Assembly (NCBI RefSeq): GCF_036370855.1
Contig: NC_088102.1
Coordinates: 41,515,835 to 41,579,834 of the forward strand
Direction of reading: 5' to 3'
DNA: 64,000 bases
Source of the DNA: Dromaius novaehollandiae
Lineage: Eukaryota > Chordata > Aves > Casuariiformes > Dromaiidae
The position numbers were made by a program, and so were the translations under genes. Within the stretch, counting starts at the first letter, position 1; every line of letters starts with the position of its first letter. Positions 61,354 to 64,000 of the stretch are shown piece by piece. The notes beneath the pieces are model-generated. The model was not told where the DNA came from and did not search any database. It saw nothing but the letters and a program-made list of their open reading frames with translations.

Positions 61354-61365
61354 CGCGCATGCGCA
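61354..61365. promoter_or_regulatory. NRF1 binding site
   Basis: CGCGCATGCGCA is a full match to the NRF1 consensus YGCGCAYGCGCR, placed centrally in the CpG island. NRF1 sites of this type mark housekeeping and mitochondrial gene promoters, often bidirectional ones. Confidence 0.75.
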
Positions 61366-61386
61366 GAGGGGGGGCCGGCGGCGGTT

Positions 61387-61396
61387 GGGGCGGGGC
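61387..61396. promoter_or_regulatory. GC box (SP/KLF site)
   Basis: GGGGCGGGGC, a consensus SP1-family site, about 20 bp from the NRF1 palindrome. Confidence 0.65.
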
Positions 61397-61399
61397 TGC

Positions 61400-61467
61400 G
61401 GGGGGTGGGGGCGGCCGTCCGGTTCCAGCGCAACGAACGTGCTGGGACGCTCGAGGCGCGATCCACG
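61400..61467 (+). other. Candidate non-coding first exon, plus strand (PTGR2-like position)
   Basis: Ends at the strong donor CCACG before GTGAGTGGGG (GT at 61468). The start is approximate, placed downstream of the GC box. Assignment to PTGR2 rests only on recalled human gene order (MIDEAS minus, PTGR2 plus). I searched the following 2.5 kb for the PTGR2 N-terminus (MIVQRVVLNSRPG) and the ZNF410 start and found neither. Confidence 0.35.
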
Positions 61468-64000
61468 GTGAGTGGGGGCGGCTCGCGGCGGCCCTGGCTC
61501 TAACGGTCGCCGCAGGGCCCGCGCGGGCAGAGCGCCACAGCGGCGCCTCGGGGGTCTGCGGGGCGCCAGCAGAGCGGCTGTGGCGAGCCTGCGGCCTCGC
61601 TTCGCCCGGGAGGGCTTCGGCTGCGGCCCGTGGGGGTGCCGTGGGGGGGCGCGGCGCCGGGCTCTCTCCACCCGCCGACAGGCCGCTGCGCGCTCTGCGC
61701 CTCCCCCTCTGCCCTCGTTCCCAGGAGTAATTCCTGAAGGTATTAGCGCCCCGTTGCAGTGTAGGCACGGTTTTCGGGTTAGGAGACACTCGGTATTACC
61801 CCATCTCAAAAACCGGAGTGTGAGCCTGGCTTTACTGAGCCCACGGACCACGCCGTGGCCCAGGCTGGGTGGAAGGATGCCTTCCTCTGGGATTCATCCT
61901 CAGCACCCAGTAACGGCTGCTGCTTGGCACCTAAAACCTGAACATCCCTGGCTGTTTCTCGCCTCGGTTTCTCTCTTCTGTGTTATTCCACCTGCAGTTT
62001 CTGAAACTCTGATTTTGAATCATGTACACGTCTCCAGTGATCTTTGACAGTAGTGATTTCTAGCTTGATCTTTGGTCGCACCTAGGAAGATGAATAACAA
62101 CACGCTCTCTGGAATTGCTCTCACGTGGGAGTCAGCGTACTGTATCACAGACTTCCTCTTGGAAAAAATACAGGAGATATTTTTGCAGACTGGGAGCAGT
62201 CTGCATTCTTGTGTGCATTCCTGACTTGAAATTCTGATCAGGAGTAGGTCTTGTGAGTTGGTATTTTTAAACAAATTTTAAGCCATTCCAACACAATACA
62301 ACTTAAATACAATTTTAAAAGTACTATTAAAAATGCTAAAGAGATCATTCCTGAGAGCTTTTGGCCTTTTTGACACCAGATCTGAAATAGCAAAGTTTAT
62401 ACGATCATATCACATGTCAATAACAAGTCTCTATCACTACTCGACGTTTTGATCTAGACGCTAGATTTCTAGCAGTATCAAAAAAAAAAAAGGGCTGGGT
62501 CAAGATCCAACTGCTACTATTCTTCCTTCCTCACCTGTTCCTTTCTTGAAGGGAAGTGCAGCCTGACCTCACCTCATATTGGATATCAGAGAATCCACAC
62601 TGGAGAAAATACTGTGGGAGGAACTTCAGGCACACCAGAGAATTCAATGATGAAATGTGAAACTTTAGGAAAACTGTATTCATTAGTTCAGTTCATGAAG
62701 TGTGTTCATTCAGTTCAGTTCTTCTTTTTCTTATGCCATGCATTTTTCTTCCTTGATGACACAGACAATATTAATTCTGGCTTTTCCTAATTTTTGAAGG
62801 CTTGAATTTACCACTTCATTAACATCCATCTAATGTAGAGCTTCTTAAGGGAGCGCTGGAGGGAAGACTTATGCAACTAATAATGTTAAGTTCCTTTTTC
62901 AATTTCTATTCTCCTTACATTGCCAGTTAGTTACCATTATTTTGCCCAGTCCTAGGTTTCTTGATCAGCTATTCCCATCTCTTTCCTTAGTCCCATCTCA
63001 TCCATCATTTTCAGCTTCTCCAGTTCTCTCTCTCCATTATATTTCTCTCCTCCCTCCTCTGCTGGCCTTTAAGTTGCTATTTTTGCCAAATTTCTCTTTC
63101 TTAGTGCCAGTCCTTCTCCTCTTTCCTTCCTGCTTGTTCCTCATTCAGAATCTTTCTTCCTTGAAATTTTTCTTTGTTTCCTCTGAGGATCCTTGGTCCA
63201 GCCATTTTCTCAACACAGTTTCAGAAGACTCCAGTCTGATTTGTCTGTTCTGTGTTCAGATTGACTGCCTTCATCCCCCATGCTGCCTGGGCCTGGTGTA
63301 GGAGGTATAAACTGCCTGCCCTCCCTTTCTTTACTAGACTGGACCTGGCATGGCCTGTAACAGCTTGGAAGCAGCTGAATCATTTTGGCAAAAGTATAAA
63401 CAACTGAAAACAAGGTCTTACAGGCAGTGTCAGGAACAGGCAGATTTAGGAACCAAGCCCAGGACAAAGAAACTGCAGCATTTTAGTGCTGAGGAGTTTA
63501 TTTAACATTTTTAAAAGGAGTTGTCATGTGTCTGCTTGCAAAAATGGGAAAAGAATAAAACTAGGCTAGAAAACATACCAGAGACTCCACTGGAGGTACT
63601 GCCATTGTGCTGCCTAATGCTCCTGCACTCATAGCCTGGGTCAGATGATATTGGCATAGAATGCTGGTTTTAAAACTTGCAATTAATTTCTACTCCATTT
63701 GATTTAAAGAAAAAAATAGACTCAGATTTTCTTGGTTAGAAAAGCTTAAATGGTACTGTATGTTGCTTGCTGTTGGTCTTAAAAAAAACTTTCGAGTGTC
63801 CTTCACAATGGCATTAAGAATGTATTGAAAAGGATTATGTATATGCTACAAGTCCATTTTATTTCACTTTTAAAAATCTGTTGTCTTCAAAAACTTTCCT
63901 CTATTAACAATACTAAAGGATAGTATGTCTAATTATTTTCCTTACTCATTTATTGTTTTTAATGTGAGGAAAGTTTTGTTGTTTCATATTATATTATATT
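61468..64000 (+). other. Downstream of second CpG island, no coding exon recognised
   Basis: After the CpG island the sequence becomes AT-rich with small chance frames. A plus-strand frame at 62091-62225 (MNNNTLSGIALTWES) and others match nothing I know. If the island serves a plus-strand gene, this is its first intron. Confidence 0.45.
62960..63190. repeat. CT-rich low-complexity stretch
   Basis: About 230 bp strongly biased to C and T on the plus strand (repeated TCTCC, CTTCC and TTTCC). The bias keeps a Leu/Phe/Ser/Pro-rich frame open across it, which is therefore not called as a gene. Confidence 0.7.

Larger units (their letters stand above)
61075..61730. promoter_or_regulatory. CpG-island promoter, probably bidirectional
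   Basis: About 650 bp of dense CpG and GC. It contains an NRF1-type palindrome (61354-61365), a GC box, GGGGCGGGGC (61387-61396), a plus-strand donor CCACG before GTGAGTGG and a minus-strand donor GCGCCG before GTGAGGCC. By human synteny (recalled), the gene divergent from MIDEAS at this place is PTGR2, with ZNF410 next. The plus-strand side fits its non-coding first exon, but no coding exon is in view to confirm it. Confidence 0.75.

Noticed and set aside
61081-61851. 256-codon minus-strand frame and similar long frames in the second CpG island
   Set aside because: They are Ala/Arg/Pro/Gly-rich products open in many frames of a CpG island. The length is a composition effect.
62942-63301. 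119-codon plus-strand frame rich in Leu, Phe, Ser and Pro that looks like a multi-pass membrane protein
   Set aside because: It lies on a CT-rich low-complexity tract that forces hydrophobic codons. It has no homology and no splice context.
63580-63665. Minus-strand stretch reading HLTQAMSAGALGSTMAVPP before a GTATG donor-like site
   Set aside because: The apparent acceptor has a poor pyrimidine tract, the frame is short, and I cannot match it to PTGR2, ZNF410 or another expected neighbour.

Overview
The window is vertebrate nuclear DNA, almost certainly avian. It has long introns with vertebrate splice signals, two CpG islands in otherwise AT-rich sequence, CR1 LINE 3' ends with the bird-type terminus, eroded MIR-type SINEs and one solo endogenous-retrovirus LTR. 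There are no bacterial-style genes, rRNA, recognisable tRNA genes or CRISPR arrays. Most open frames are chance frames in introns or intergenic DNA.

One protein gene is clear. MIDEAS (also called ELMSAN1 or C14orf43), the ELM2/SANT scaffold subunit of the mitotic HDAC1/2 deacetylase complex, lies on the minus strand and runs off the left edge. Four coding exons are resolved to the base by homology, reading frame and splice sites: 12354-13808, 5022-5339, 3651-3996 and 3099-3165. All phases agree, giving 728 complete codons plus two bases. The ELM2 and SANT domains must lie left of position 1. The 5' UTR fills 13809-14043 and carries a 13-codon upstream ORF. A roughly 31.7-kb 5' intron then leads to a CpG island at about 45.3-46.3 kb with minus-strand splice donors, taken as the promoter and first exon.

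From about 46.3 to 61.07 kb is an intergenic stretch with no recognised protein gene. It holds a CR1 3' end (49.2-50.0 kb), a MIR-like SINE (about 51.0 kb), an unexplained GC-rich block beside a poly-T tract (52.2-52.7 kb), an 11-bp inverted repeat (53.0 kb) and an 803-bp solo LTR with a 5-bp target duplication (56,663-57,465).

A second CpG island at about 61.08-61.73 kb carries an NRF1 palindrome, a GC box and splice donors on both strands. In human chromosome 14 synteny (recalled) the next gene, divergent from MIDEAS, is PTGR2, followed by ZNF410. The plus-strand donor at 61467/61468 fits a non-coding first exon of such a gene, but no coding exon of either is visible before the window ends. 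The minus-strand side has an ATG-led frame of 45 codons ending at a donor, which could be a bidirectional partner transcript.

I found no exotic multi-gene system. The most open points are the bidirectional second island and nearby small ORF, the GC-rich block, the solo LTR, and possible alternative MIDEAS promoters in its first intron.
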